From positions 93,212 to 157,211 of the forward strand of contig JABBZI010000008.1 of NCBI GenBank assembly GCA_012955965.1: DNA of 64,000 bases. The letters are read 5' to 3'. Positions 10,119 through 18,011 of the stretch are shown piece after piece (the stretch's first letter is position 1; every line of letters starts with the position of its first letter). The stretch is from Clostridioides difficile. GTDB taxonomy: Bacteria; Bacillota; Clostridia; Peptostreptococcales; Peptostreptococcaceae. The position numbers and the translations under genes are program-made. The notes below the pieces were generated by a model. The model worked only from the letters and a program-made list of their open reading frames with translations. It was not told where the DNA came from and made no database searches.

Positions 10119-10817
10119 CTATTTATTATTCATTCTTGAAAGTACTTCCGTATAACCTTCTACAAGGTCTCCTAAGTCTCTTCTAAATCTGTCTTTGTCT
10201 AATTTTTCATTTGTGTTTACATCCCAAAGTCTACAAGTGTCTGGTGATACTTCATCTGCTAATATTATGTTTCCTTCTGAATCTTTACCAAATTCTATTT
10301 TAAAGTCAACTAACTTTAGGTTTAATTTTAAGAAAAATGCTTTTAGCAATTCATTTATTTTTAAAGTCTCTTCTCTTAAGAAGTTTAATTCTTCTCTAGT
10401 TGCTAATTTCATTGCTACTGCATAATCGTCATTTAACATTGGGTCACCATAAGCATCGTTTTTGTAGCTTATTTCAAAGATTGGCTCATCGAACACTATA
10501 CCTTCTTCAAGACCAACTCTTTTGCAAATAGAACCAGCAGCGATATTTCTTACTATTACTTCTAATGGTAAAATCTCTACTTTTTTAACTAGCATTTCTC
10601 TATCTGATAAACTTTTTATAAAGTGTGTATTTATATTATTTTCTTTTAACATTTCAAAGATTATTGTTGATATCTTATTGTTTAATATCCCTTTTGAAGA
10701 TATTTCTGCTTTTTTCTCTCCATTAAATGCTGTTGCATCATCTTTATAATAAACAACATATTCATTTTCATTATCTGTAGAATATACTTGTTTTGCTTTT
10801 CCTTCATATAATAACAT
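10119..10817 (-). CDS. purC: SAICAR synthase
   Basis: PurC condenses CAIR with aspartate using ATP. The protein has 232 residues, typical for the short bacterial form. Conserved blocks are [13 protein letters not shown] at the N-terminus, [15 protein letters not shown] near residue 85, and [10 protein letters not shown] with [13 protein letters not shown] near 175-205. It follows purE by 5 bases. The downstream aspartate-elimination enzyme PurB is not in this window. Confidence 0.98.
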   Translation of the reverse strand: MLLYEGKAKQVYSTDNENEYVVYYKDDATAFNGEKKAEISSKGILNNKISTIIFEMLKENNINTHFIKSLSDREMLVKKVEILPLEVIVRNIAAGSICKRVGLEEGIVFDEPIFEISYKNDAYGDPMLNDDYAVAMKLATREELNFLREETLKINELLKAFFLKLNLKLVDFKIEFGKDSEGNIILADEVSPDTCRLWDVNTNEKLDKDRFRRDLGDLVEGYTEVLSRMNNK

Positions 10818-10822
10818 TTCTG

Positions 10823-11299
10823 CTACCCCCTTAAATTCTTGTCGTCTTCTAGCACCTTTTGTGCCATTTCTTCTCTATATGATTTTAAATCCTCTTTTAA
10901 TTTTGGGTATTTCAAAGTCATTATTTGTAATGCCAGTAAGGCTGCATTTAAACCTAAATCTATTGTAACTGTTGCAACGGGTATTCCTTTTGGCATTTGA
11001 ACTATTGATAAAAGTGAGTCTAGTCCATCCATAGTTGATGATTTAATAGGTAATCCTATTACAGGAATTAATGTTTGTGAAGCTATTACTCCTGGTAAAT
11101 GTGCTGCCTTACCTGCTGCTGCTATTATTACATCAGTATCATCTTCTATTTCTTTTAGGAATATTGAAAGTTGTTCTGGTGTTCTATGAGCAGATAATGC
11201 TCTTGCTACAACCTCTATTCCATATTTTTCAAGTAGTTTTATCCCTTCTTCTAATTTTGGATAATCTGATTTTGAACCCATAACTACTGCTACTTTCAT
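10823..11299 (-). CDS. purE: N5-carboxyaminoimidazole ribonucleotide mutase
   Basis: PurE moves the carboxyl group of N5-CAIR to give CAIR. The protein has 158 residues, the class I size. MGSKSDYP near residue 8, ALSAHRTPE near 38 and the glycine-rich [11 protein letters not shown] near 60 line the active site. It is the first gene of the operon. PurK, its usual partner, is not visible here. The start is set by an AGAGGGG-type site ahead of the ATG. LarB, at 31683-32423, is a distant relative of this fold. Confidence 0.97.
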   Translation of the reverse strand: MKVAVVMGSKSDYPKLEEGIKLLEKYGIEVVARALSAHRTPEQLSIFLKEIEDDTDVIIAAAGKAAHLPGVIASQTLIPVIGLPIKSSTMDGLDSLLSIVQMPKGIPVATVTIDLGLNAALLALQIMTLKYPKLKEDLKSYREEMAQKVLEDDKNLRG

Positions 11300-11344
11300 T
11301 AGACTTCCCCTCTCCGTTTATAAGTTATTTTACATTCTAAATCA

Positions 11345-11362
11345 TTCGTATAATTATACGAA
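11345..11362. promoter_or_regulatory. 18-bp perfect palindrome in the pur operon leader
   Basis: TTCGTATAATTATACGAA is a perfect dyad starting about 14 bases downstream of the predicted -10 box. Its position suits an operator or an early transcript hairpin. It carries the CGAA/TTCG ends seen in PurR-type sites but with a different spacing, so the binder is not known. Confidence 0.45.
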
Positions 11363-11375
11363 TTATATATATTAA

Positions 11376-11404
11376 ATTTTATATTAATATACATATATTA
11401 TCAA
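11376..11404 (-). promoter_or_regulatory. Predicted sigma-A promoter of the pur operon
   Basis: On the minus strand TTGATA (11404-11399) and TAAAAT (11381-11376) are separated by exactly 17 bases. This places the transcript start near 11369, about 70 bases before the purE ATG. Confidence 0.65.
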
Positions 11405-11450
11405 CTCTTTTTTGAAATTTTTTAAAAAAAATATTACTTGTGTTTTTTTC

Positions 11451-11468
11451 GTTCGTTATGTCACGAAC
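11451..11468. promoter_or_regulatory. purR box: Candidate PurR operator
   Basis: GTTCGT-N6-ACGAAC is a perfect inverted repeat about 50 bp upstream of the -35 box. In Bacillus, PurR binds paired CGAA-containing PurBoxes upstream of pur promoters. The CGAAC core and upstream location fit that, though the spacing between half-sites is shorter than in the Bacillus pairs. The regulator gene itself is not in the window. Confidence 0.45.
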
Positions 11469-11513
11469 TTTTTTCTTTAGTCTTTTATAAAAACAAAAAA
11501 TCATTTTTATCTT

Positions 11514-11556
11514 TTCTAATAAATCTATTTTTTAATAAAAAATAGATTTATTAGAA
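11514..11556 (-). terminator. Long hairpin between the HAD gene and pur promoter
   Basis: A perfect 20-bp stem (11514-11533 with 11537-11556) closes a 3-base loop. The stem contains A6/T6 blocks. It follows the HAD phosphatase stop on the minus strand, so it is probably that gene's terminator, although the T-run after the stem is interrupted. The rest of 11300-11618 holds only the promoter elements listed separately. Confidence 0.5.
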
Positions 11557-11618
11557 TTTAAATACATAATTTTGCATATCTGTTTTTAATTATTTTATAT
11601 AATTCTATTACTAACATT

Positions 11619-12326
11619 TCATTTACTACATACTTTCATAAATAAAGACATTAAATCCTCATACTCTGAAATTACAAAATCAGGCTTATAAAGCAATTCT
11701 TCTACTACATGACTTCTATGATTCATCCAAATACTCTTCCACCCAGCTTTTTTAGCACCTACTACATCATTTTTATAAGAATCACCTACATAATATGTAT
11801 TTTCTCTATCTAAATTCATAACATTCTCAGCCATTCTAAAGATATTGATATCTGGCTTAAAAAAACCAACTTCACTAGAAATAAAAATATGATTTTTGTC
11901 AACCCAGTTTTCAACATTCAACTGCTTTAACTTCATTCTTTGATGTGCTGATGGTCCATTCGTTATGATTCCTATATTAATATTTCTCTCTTTAGAAAAA
12001 TTCAAAACTTGCTCAATTTCTGGTATTAAAGTAATTTGTGATTGTTGATATATATACTCATCTTGAAAATTTTGAGCATCCTTTTCTGTAATAGGATTTC
12101 CTAATTCTTCAAAAGCCTTCATTATTCTATATACATGCATTTTCTCAATTGGCATTTTTCCACTCTCAGTCAAATGAAACACCTTGTCACTATACTTTCT
12201 ACTACTTATATATAACTCTTTAACAGAAATACCTTTCACTGAAGAAAACATCTTATCATATGCGATATAAAAAGGTGTCAATTGATTGTATAAAGTATCA
12301 TCTACATCAAAAATTAAATTAATCAA
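11619..12326 (-). CDS. HAD-superfamily phosphatase, YjjG-like
   Basis: This is a 235-residue HAD subfamily IA hydrolase. Motif I is IFDVDDTLYNQ at residues 4-14 with the nucleophile Asp in DxDDT. Motif II is IITNGP near 122, motif III the Lys in FFKPD near 157, and motif IV YVGDSYKNDV near 180. Such enzymes remove phosphate from nucleotides or small phospho-sugars; the YjjG-type nucleotidases are the nearest I recognise, but the substrate cannot be read from sequence. The start is TTG, set by GGAGG nine bases upstream. It is monocistronic. Confidence 0.85.
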   Translation of the reverse strand: MINLIFDVDDTLYNQLTPFYIAYDKMFSSVKGISVKELYISSRKYSDKVFHLTESGKMPIEKMHVYRIMKAFEELGNPITEKDAQNFQDEYIYQQSQITLIPEIEQVLNFSKERNINIGIITNGPSAHQRMKLKQLNVENWVDKNHIFISSEVGFFKPDINIFRMAENVMNLDRENTYYVGDSYKNDVVGAKKAGWKSIWMNHRSHVVEELLYKPDFVISEYEDLMSLFMKVCSK

Positions 12327-12560
12327 AATATTAGTCCTCCTAAATTTAATAGTGGTAAGTATAAGTCATATTATTTATTTAAAATACTTGTAGTAACTTC
12401 TTTTAAATTATAACATTCTGCATTTTAATTTTTATATCTCTAAAGAAGTAACTCTCTTTCTATATTCAGAATAATACAATAAGACTTTAGCCACAACTTA
12501 CAATATTTGAAAATTATTTTTACAAAATTTGTAGCTATATTTTTTTAGTAAATATACAAA

Positions 12561-12600
12561 TAAAAAAGACAGGCTATATTTTTAATTATATAACCTGTCT
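12561..12600 (-). terminator. Terminator after the EAL protein gene
   Basis: Arms at 12567-12578 and 12589-12600 form a 12-bp stem with one G-U pair on the minus strand. A T6 run follows (complement of 12561-12566). Confidence 0.85.
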
Positions 12601-12620
12601 AGATTTTTTATTTTATATAC

Positions 12621-14864
12621 TTAATCATTAGATATCTTTAAAATTTTTATTTTATTATTCTCATATGTGAACTCTTCAAATTCGGATATTAAAAGTGGTT
12701 TAGAAAAAACATAACCTTGTATATAATCACATCCTATATTTTTTAGAAACTCTACCTGTTCTAGTTCTTCAATTCCTTCAGCAATTACCTTCATGCCAAG
12801 TCTTCTGCTAAGTTCAATAATAGACTCAATGACTACCTTACCACGTTCTATATTATTTTTACTGATAAAAAATGAGCGGTCCAGTTTAATTATATCAACT
12901 TTAAAGTCCTTTAATATTCCCAGTGATGAATACCCAAATCCAAAATCGTCTATAGAACATTTAAACCCCTTATCATGAATATCATCTATTACATCTACAG
13001 ATTCTGGATTTTCTAAAAAGATAGATTCTGTAAGTTCTAAATCTATCAGATATGTTGGTACATCATATTTATTACATATAAGTTCATATTTTTCTAAGAA
13101 TGAATTATCATTTAAGTGTTGTCTAGATACATTAACAGAAATCCTCAATACTTCTTTACCTTCTTTTATCCATTTAGAAATCAATTTACATGTCTCCTCA
13201 AGTATATATAAATCTAACTTACATATAAATCCACTTTTCTCAAAAAGAGGAATAAAATCACTTGGATAAATTATGCCTTTTTCTGAATTTTTCCAACGTG
13301 CAAGAGACTCTGCTCCACTAATTTTGCCATTTTTTATATCAATTTTCGGTTGCAAACATATAAAAAACTCTTTATCTTCAAGGGCTTTTTCCATTAAATT
13401 TGAAATTTCCTTCTCAGAGATTAATCGTTTTCTTTCTATATCACTATAAAAAGAAAAATCACTTTGATGAGCCTTATTGAAGCTTTTTCTTGCTGTATTT
13501 GCATAGTCTTGTATTGTGATTAAATCTTCACTATGATTTTCAATTGTGTAAATACCTGCTGATATTCTTAAAAAGTACGGATTTTCTCTATTCTTATTAA
13601 AATAATTTATATCATCTTCTATTTTATACAATAACTCTAAAACTTCTAACACAGGTCTATTTTTAATAAATAAATAGAAAAGGTCTGCATCATGACGACA
13701 TACGAATTCTTCATTTTTAGTAATATTTTTGGATAAAACATTATAAATATGTTTGAGTGTCATATTTCCTTTATCACTACCAAAGCAATCATTTATTAAC
13801 TTAAACTCCTTTATATTTATCGCTATCATCATATAAGTGCTATCTGGTGATTCTGAAATTAAAGGTTTGACCAACATACTAAATTTTGTTTGGTTAATAC
13901 CATTCGTTATATTATCTAAATACGCAATATTTTCTATTTGACTTACATATTTTTTTCTTATTGTATATAAAAGCCATGTTATAATCCCAATAATACATGT
14001 AACTATAAATGTCATTATTATTGTAAAAGAGTTTAACTTATTAAGTTCCCCAAGAACAGCTTCTTCAGGTACTATAAGAACAAAATACCAATCATTTAAG
14101 CCTTTTGTCATTGGATAATAAGTTAATAAACATTTTATATTTTTTGATGAAGTTATTACAATATCTCCTGACCTTTCATTTTTAAAATCATTAAGCATAT
14201 TTTGAGCCCAAGGCTCATTAATGGAATCTTTATACTTATAACTAAGGTCTTTTATTAATTCACTATTTTTGCCTATAAAAAGTGGTATTCCTTTACTGTT
14301 GATAATCTCAATAGTCCCTTCTCCATTAAAATTCTCTATGTTAAGAATATCATTCATACTTTCTTTATCAGAGACACCTATTAAAAGGCTCGACACCTCA
14401 TGCCTATCATCAACTATAGGCACAGTATAGAGAACAACACCTAACGACTCTATTACCTCTGAGTATTCTTTACCTTCTATTCCTTTTTTATATGAAACAG
14501 TATTCTTTAAATCAAATTTTTTTCCGCTTAAAAACTCTGCCTTCCCTTCTAAATCAATTATTCCAATATCATAATACTTATAACTAGTCTTTCTTTTAGA
14601 TAAGTACTCATATCGACTATCACCCTCATATTGTTTAATAAAATCTGCCATTATTCTTAAATCAGATAAGATAAATTTTATTTTAGAATCAACATTCATT
14701 ACAATTTGTGTAGATACATCCTTTAAATAGCTTTTAGTTTGTTTATTAGATATATTGTGCAGTTTTATGGTACTGAAAATAATAATTACAAGGATTGAAA
14801 TAATAAGTGAATATAAGATTATAGACAAAACTAAACTATTTTTCTTATACCTTGATAATTTCAT
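12621..14864 (-). CDS. Membrane c-di-GMP phosphodiesterase with degenerate GGDEF
   Basis: The 747-residue protein has a membrane segment at about 11-30 and an extracytoplasmic dCache-like sensor region to about 275. A second membrane segment lies at about 277-300, followed by a GGDEF-like domain and an EAL domain from about 500. The GGDEF signature is replaced by RHDADLF near residue 388, so cyclase activity is unlikely. The EAL domain keeps its key residues: ESLARW (Glu519), NVSRQHL, ELTESIF, IDDFGFGYSSL, IKLDRSF, IAEGIEE and IQGY. I therefore expect a sensor-controlled phosphodiesterase that lowers c-di-GMP. GGAGG precedes the ATG. A c-di-GMP riboswitch lies 12 kb away at 26753-26836, which shows the signal is read in this organism. 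Confidence 0.93.
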   Translation of the reverse strand: MKLSRYKKNSLVLSIILYSLIISILVIIIFSTIKLHNISNKQTKSYLKDVSTQIVMNVDSKIKFILSDLRIMADFIKQYEGDSRYEYLSKRKTSYKYYDIGIIDLEGKAEFLSGKKFDLKNTVSYKKGIEGKEYSEVIESLGVVLYTVPIVDDRHEVSSLLIGVSDKESMNDILNIENFNGEGTIEIINSKGIPLFIGKNSELIKDLSYKYKDSINEPWAQNMLNDFKNERSGDIVITSSKNIKCLLTYYPMTKGLNDWYFVLIVPEEAVLGELNKLNSFTIIMTFIVTCIIGIITWLLYTIRKKYVSQIENIAYLDNITNGINQTKFSMLVKPLISESPDSTYMMIAINIKEFKLINDCFGSDKGNMTLKHIYNVLSKNITKNEEFVCRHDADLFYLFIKNRPVLEVLELLYKIEDDINYFNKNRENPYFLRISAGIYTIENHSEDLITIQDYANTARKSFNKAHQSDFSFYSDIERKRLISEKEISNLMEKALEDKEFFICLQPKIDIKNGKISGAESLARWKNSEKGIIYPSDFIPLFEKSGFICKLDLYILEETCKLISKWIKEGKEVLRISVNVSRQHLNDNSFLEKYELICNKYDVPTYLIDLELTESIFLENPESVDVIDDIHDKGFKCSIDDFGFGYSSLGILKDFKVDIIKLDRSFFISKNNIERGKVVIESIIELSRRLGMKVIAEGIEELEQVEFLKNIGCDYIQGYVFSKPLLISEFEEFTYENNKIKILKISND

Positions 14865-14941
14865 TTTTTGTCCTCCAGGTTATAAATCTATTTTTTAAAT
14901 GTATATTAGCACCTACAAATTTCTCTACTAAGAATCTATCC

Positions 14942-15003
14942 ATACTATATTATAGTATCCTATTTCTTAATATTCAAGAATTCCATATTAACATTATGTT
15001 AAT
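14942..15003 (-). promoter_or_regulatory. Promoter with two 17-bp perfect palindromes
   Basis: On the minus strand TTGAAT (14977-14972) and TATAAT (14954-14949) are 17 bases apart, a strong sigma-A promoter for the EAL protein gene. The -10 box lies inside a perfect palindrome, ATACTATATTATAGTAT (14942-14958). A second perfect palindrome, ATTAACATTATGTTAAT (14987-15003), sits just upstream of the -35. Both are candidate operators. Confidence 0.6.
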
Positions 15004-15105
15004 AATTCGTAAATAATATCTTTATTAATCAATCATATGAGATATAATTCTTTATGTGCATAAATATAGTAAATGGAATAAATGCAATGCCTAATATCTA
15101 TTAAT

Positions 15106-15135
15106 AAAAAAACTACCCCTAATTTTGAGATAGCT
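15106..15135 (-). terminator. Terminator after the acetyltransferase gene
   Basis: On the minus strand CTATCTC and GGGGTAG form a 7-bp stem (two G-U pairs, extendable to 9 bp), followed by seven T residues. Confidence 0.65.
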
Positions 15136-15189
15136 CTTTATTTTAATAATGTCTTCAATATTTCATGAATAAATATATTGCAATAGTTC

Positions 15190-15771
15190 TCACTTATTTT
15201 CTCTAATAACATGACAAGGATTACCGTAAGCTATAGTATTAGATGGTATTGATTTTGTCACAACACTTCCTGCACCAATAGTTACATTATCTCCTATTGT
15301 TACACCTGGTAAAATAATACTTCCTCCACCAATCCAAACATCATTCCCAATTTTAACTGGAGCTGTTATAGTTTTACAAAACTTAAATCCATCATCAGTT
15401 TTTTCTCCAAATCTATCTTTAGCATTTGTTGGATGAAAAGCTGTATATATTTGCACATTAGGAGCAATTAAGGCATTATCTCCTATTATGATTTCATTAT
15501 CATCTAAAAAAGTACAATTCATATTTACTTCACAATTATCACCAAAATAAATATTATTTCCATAGTCAACATAAAAAGGTGCAGTAATCCATATATTCTT
15601 CCCTCTTTTACCCAAAAGATTAGTTAAAATACGTTCCTTATTAATATTGTCATCTGATTTCAAATTATTATACTCTCTAGTTAAATCTTTTGCCTTATGC
15701 CATTGATACAACAATTCTTTATCCCCACAATCATACAATTCTCCTGCTAACATTTTTTCGCGCTCTGTCAT
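15190..15771 (-). CDS. maa: Maltose/galactoside O-acetyltransferase family protein
   Basis: The 193-residue protein starts MTEREKMLAGELYDCGDKEL, the Mac domain of maltose acetyltransferases. A left-handed beta-helix of hexapeptide repeats follows (about residues 65-190), for example VTIGDNVTIGAGSVV and IPSNTIAYGNPCHVI. The catalytic His lies in TAFHPTNA near residue 114. It transfers acetyl from acetyl-CoA to a sugar or galactoside; LacA, Maa and NodL-type enzymes cannot be told apart here. GGAGGATGAA precedes the ATG. It is probably monocistronic. Confidence 0.88.
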   Translation of the reverse strand: MTEREKMLAGELYDCGDKELLYQWHKAKDLTREYNNLKSDDNINKERILTNLLGKRGKNIWITAPFYVDYGNNIYFGDNCEVNMNCTFLDDNEIIIGDNALIAPNVQIYTAFHPTNAKDRFGEKTDDGFKFCKTITAPVKIGNDVWIGGGSIILPGVTIGDNVTIGAGSVVTKSIPSNTIAYGNPCHVIRENK

Positions 15772-16116
15772 TTCATCCTCCTACAATATTTAAGTGTTTT
15801 GACTAAATATAATATTTAATGCTACCCCTTGTATATCATTTCAGTGAAAAAGTAAATATAAAGATAGTAAATAATCATAGCTTCTACCTAAATTAACTCT
15901 ATGCTGTATGTTCCTCTTAACTGAATCAAAATTTCTGACAATATCTCCATTCTTGCTTCTTGTTAATATTTTTGCCTTTAATAATTTAGATAAATTGCAC
16001 ATACATTCTATATTCACTACACAAATATAACACAAACTATATTTGTATTACAATTCACTATTATACTGTTTATTTATTTATTTTTGAATTTTAGTGCCTA
16101 AATTAAGTATTACTTA

Positions 16117-16145
16117 TTGTCTCATTAAAATTTTAATGTTATAAT
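16117..16145 (+). promoter_or_regulatory. Predicted sigma-A promoter of the tetR-hydrolase pair
   Basis: TTGTCT (16117-16122) and a perfect TATAAT (16140-16145) are separated by 17 bases, about 65 bases before the chosen ATG. Confidence 0.7.
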
Positions 16146-16160
16146 GAATTTAAAACAATT

Positions 16161-16176
16161 CCGAGATAAGTGTCGG
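16161..16176. promoter_or_regulatory. Candidate TetR operator
   Basis: CCGAGATAAGTGTCGG is an imperfect dyad (half-sites CCGAgA and TgTCGG, one mismatch) just after the expected transcript start. TetR repressors often bind such sites in their own leader. This is an inference from position and symmetry. Confidence 0.4.
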
Positions 16177-16208
16177 TTTTATTGCTAGAAAGGAGTTTAA
16201 ACATATTT

Positions 16209-16790
16209 ATGGATACTAAATTAAAAATACAAAAAGAAACAAGACGATTAATTTTAGAAAACGGCTATGCATCTATAACTATGAACAAAATTTATAGTTC
16301 ATTAAAAATATCTGCAGGTGGTTTATACTATCATTATCATTCAGTTGAGGAAATACTATTTGATATTATCGAATCAGAAACAAATGATGTTTGGACTATT
16401 TTTGATAAAGTAAACACTTTTGAAGACTTTCTTGAATCCCTTAATGAGTATCTAAAGTTGGAGCAAAAAGATTTGCTTGATATTGATAATTCTCTAAATT
16501 CAATACTATATCAATATTATTTCAGTTTAAATCCAAAAGATAGACAAAAAATTCTGAAAAAATCACATACAAATGTACTTAATAAGATAGAATCCTTATT
16601 ATCAAAAGTATTTTTGTCGAGAGAACATATCGAAGTTATAAGTAATCACTTATTTGTTATGCTTCATGGACTTACTTTTCTAGCAATGTCTGGAGAAATT
16701 AATGAAGAGAAAATTAATAATGAATTTGAATATACATTAGAATTTATTTGTAAATTACACAGGCTTGAGAAATTAGTACAAAAAAATTAG
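16209..16790 (+). CDS. TetR/AcrR-family regulator
   Basis: The 193-residue protein has an N-terminal helix-turn-helix of TetR type: RRLILENGYASITMNKIYSS followed by KISAGGLYYHYHSVEEIL. The C-terminal two thirds is a helical ligand-binding region with no family-specific motif. I chose the ATG at 16209 because AGGAG lies 13 bases upstream. In-frame GTG at 16170 and TTG at 16182 would lack a site. It is followed after 59 bases by an alpha/beta hydrolase gene, likely its target. A dyad in the leader suggests self-repression. Confidence 0.88.
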   Translation: MDTKLKIQKETRRLILENGYASITMNKIYSSLKISAGGLYYHYHSVEEILFDIIESETNDVWTIFDKVNTFEDFLESLNEYLKLEQKDLLDIDNSLNSILYQYYFSLNPKDRQKILKKSHTNVLNKIESLLSKVFLSREHIEVISNHLFVMLHGLTFLAMSGEINEEKINNEFEYTLEFICKLHRLEKLVQKN

Positions 16791-16849
16791 TAATGAATTT
16801 AAACATATATTAGAATTTACTTATAATTTCTGTAGAAAGGAGATTAAAA

Positions 16850-17716
16850 ATGAAAGTAAAATTAATAAAAAAAGAGAATTATAACCTTGGTAAACTATAT
16901 ATTAAAGAAAAAAGTATAGAAATTGATAATACTGAATGGAAATATACAGTAAGTGGTAATGGAAACAAAGTTATATTGGCAATTATTGCTAATACTACAG
17001 GTCATTTACTAGCACTTCCTTTAGCAGAAAGATTTTCATTGTCCCATACAATAGTAGCTCTTTCGGTTCCACCAATTTCCACATTTTCTAAAACTGCTGA
17101 TGGGCTTAAAGCACTGTTGGATTTTGAAAATATTTCTTCTTGTGATGCTATTGGTCAATCAAATGGAGGAGTCTACATACAAAATTTAGTTAGCAAATAC
17201 CCAGAATATATAGATAAAATAGTCTTCTCACATAGTTTAACTTCAATGAATAAAAATGATGCTTACACCATAAATGCGTCTGAATTAAAAGTCTATAAAA
17301 AGATGAGAACTATATTAAAAATATGTCCTGTATCATTTATTACTTTTGCTCTTCAAAAACTCTTTGTACCTAAAATACATCTTGCTTCAGGAAATAAAGC
17401 TACAATTAAACTAAAACATCTTTGCAAATCGGACTTAAATAAATTAACAAAACAAGATTTCTTGACAATGTCCCAATGTATGGAAGATTTTTTGTATAAC
17501 TATACATTCAACTCTACTCCATACTCTATAAAGCCTGACAAAATTTTAATTATAGATAGTGAATCAGATAAGCTTGCAAATCCTATGCAAAGGCAAGAAA
17601 TGCGTCGCTTGTGTCCAAAGGCTAAAGAATATCACTTTAAGAGTGGAGGACATGTTACAATACTTAATTGCCAAGAAGAATATTTTTCAGTATTAGAGAG
17701 ATTTTGGCTTGGTTGA
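16850..17716 (+). CDS. Alpha/beta hydrolase
   Basis: This 288-residue protein has the alpha/beta hydrolase layout. The nucleophile elbow is IGQSNGGV near residue 104 (GxSxG with Ser). A likely acid is in IIDSESDKLANP near 242, and the His is in SGGHVTIL near 264. No signal peptide is seen, so it is cytoplasmic. AAAGGAG precedes the ATG. It is probably co-transcribed with the TetR gene and may act on a small ester or amide sensed by it; the substrate is unknown. A weak hairpin with a T-run (17776-17813) follows. Confidence 0.82.
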   Translation: MKVKLIKKENYNLGKLYIKEKSIEIDNTEWKYTVSGNGNKVILAIIANTTGHLLALPLAERFSLSHTIVALSVPPISTFSKTADGLKALLDFENISSCDAIGQSNGGVYIQNLVSKYPEYIDKIVFSHSLTSMNKNDAYTINASELKVYKKMRTILKICPVSFITFALQKLFVPKIHLASGNKATIKLKHLCKSDLNKLTKQDFLTMSQCMEDFLYNYTFNSTPYSIKPDKILIIDSESDKLANPMQRQEMRRLCPKAKEYHFKSGGHVTILNCQEEYFSVLERFWLG

Positions 17717-17775
17717 TACATCTACTTATATAATAAATATAATTATCATTCTAATATAATATAGTACTAAATCCT

Positions 17776-17813
17776 AAAATAGATTAATGATTATTCTATA
17801 CTAGTCTATTTTT
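17776..17813 (+). terminator. Probable terminator after the hydrolase gene
   Basis: AAAATAGAT (17776-17784) pairs with GTCTATTTT (17804-17812), with one G-U pair, and further T residues follow. Confidence 0.5.
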
Positions 17814-17957
17814 CTCTCTTCAAGTTTATAGAATTAATGTTAAATTCACCTCTGATACAATACAACAAAATACATATTAAGATATTTTAATAAATCTTAT
17901 TACAAAAGGATTCTTATTTTACACTTTTTCTAATATCTAAAAAAATTTGAATTACCC

Positions 17958-17988
17958 TTGAATCTGACACCATGTTAGGGTATATCAT
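17958..17988 (+). promoter_or_regulatory. MerR-type promoter with 19-bp spacer
   Basis: TTGAAT (17958-17963) and TATCAT (17983-17988) are separated by 19 bases instead of 17. The spacer carries CTGACACCATGTTAG, an imperfect dyad, followed by GGGT. This resembles the CCCTGACACnnTGTCAGGG operators that MerR-family activators bind between over-spaced promoter boxes. No merR gene is in the window, so the activator would be encoded elsewhere. Confidence 0.6.
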
Positions 17989-18011
17989 ACATTCAGAGAG
18001 GTGAATAATAG

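Larger units (their letters stand above)
14865..15189. other. Intergenic region with EAL gene promoter and acetyltransferase terminator
   Basis: No gene is seen. It holds the predicted promoter and two dyads at 14942-15003 and the terminator at 15106-15135, listed separately. The remaining sequence is AT-rich with no further structure that I can support. Confidence 0.6.
15772..16208. other. Intergenic region before the TetR gene
   Basis: The only support found is for the tetR promoter and dyad near 16117-16176. A 64-codon minus-strand reading frame at 15841-16035 has no ribosome binding site or recognisable domain and was not called. Confidence 0.55.

Noticed and set aside
15841..16035. 64-codon minus-strand frame before the TetR gene
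   Set aside because: No ribosome binding site, no domain and no context; likely chance.
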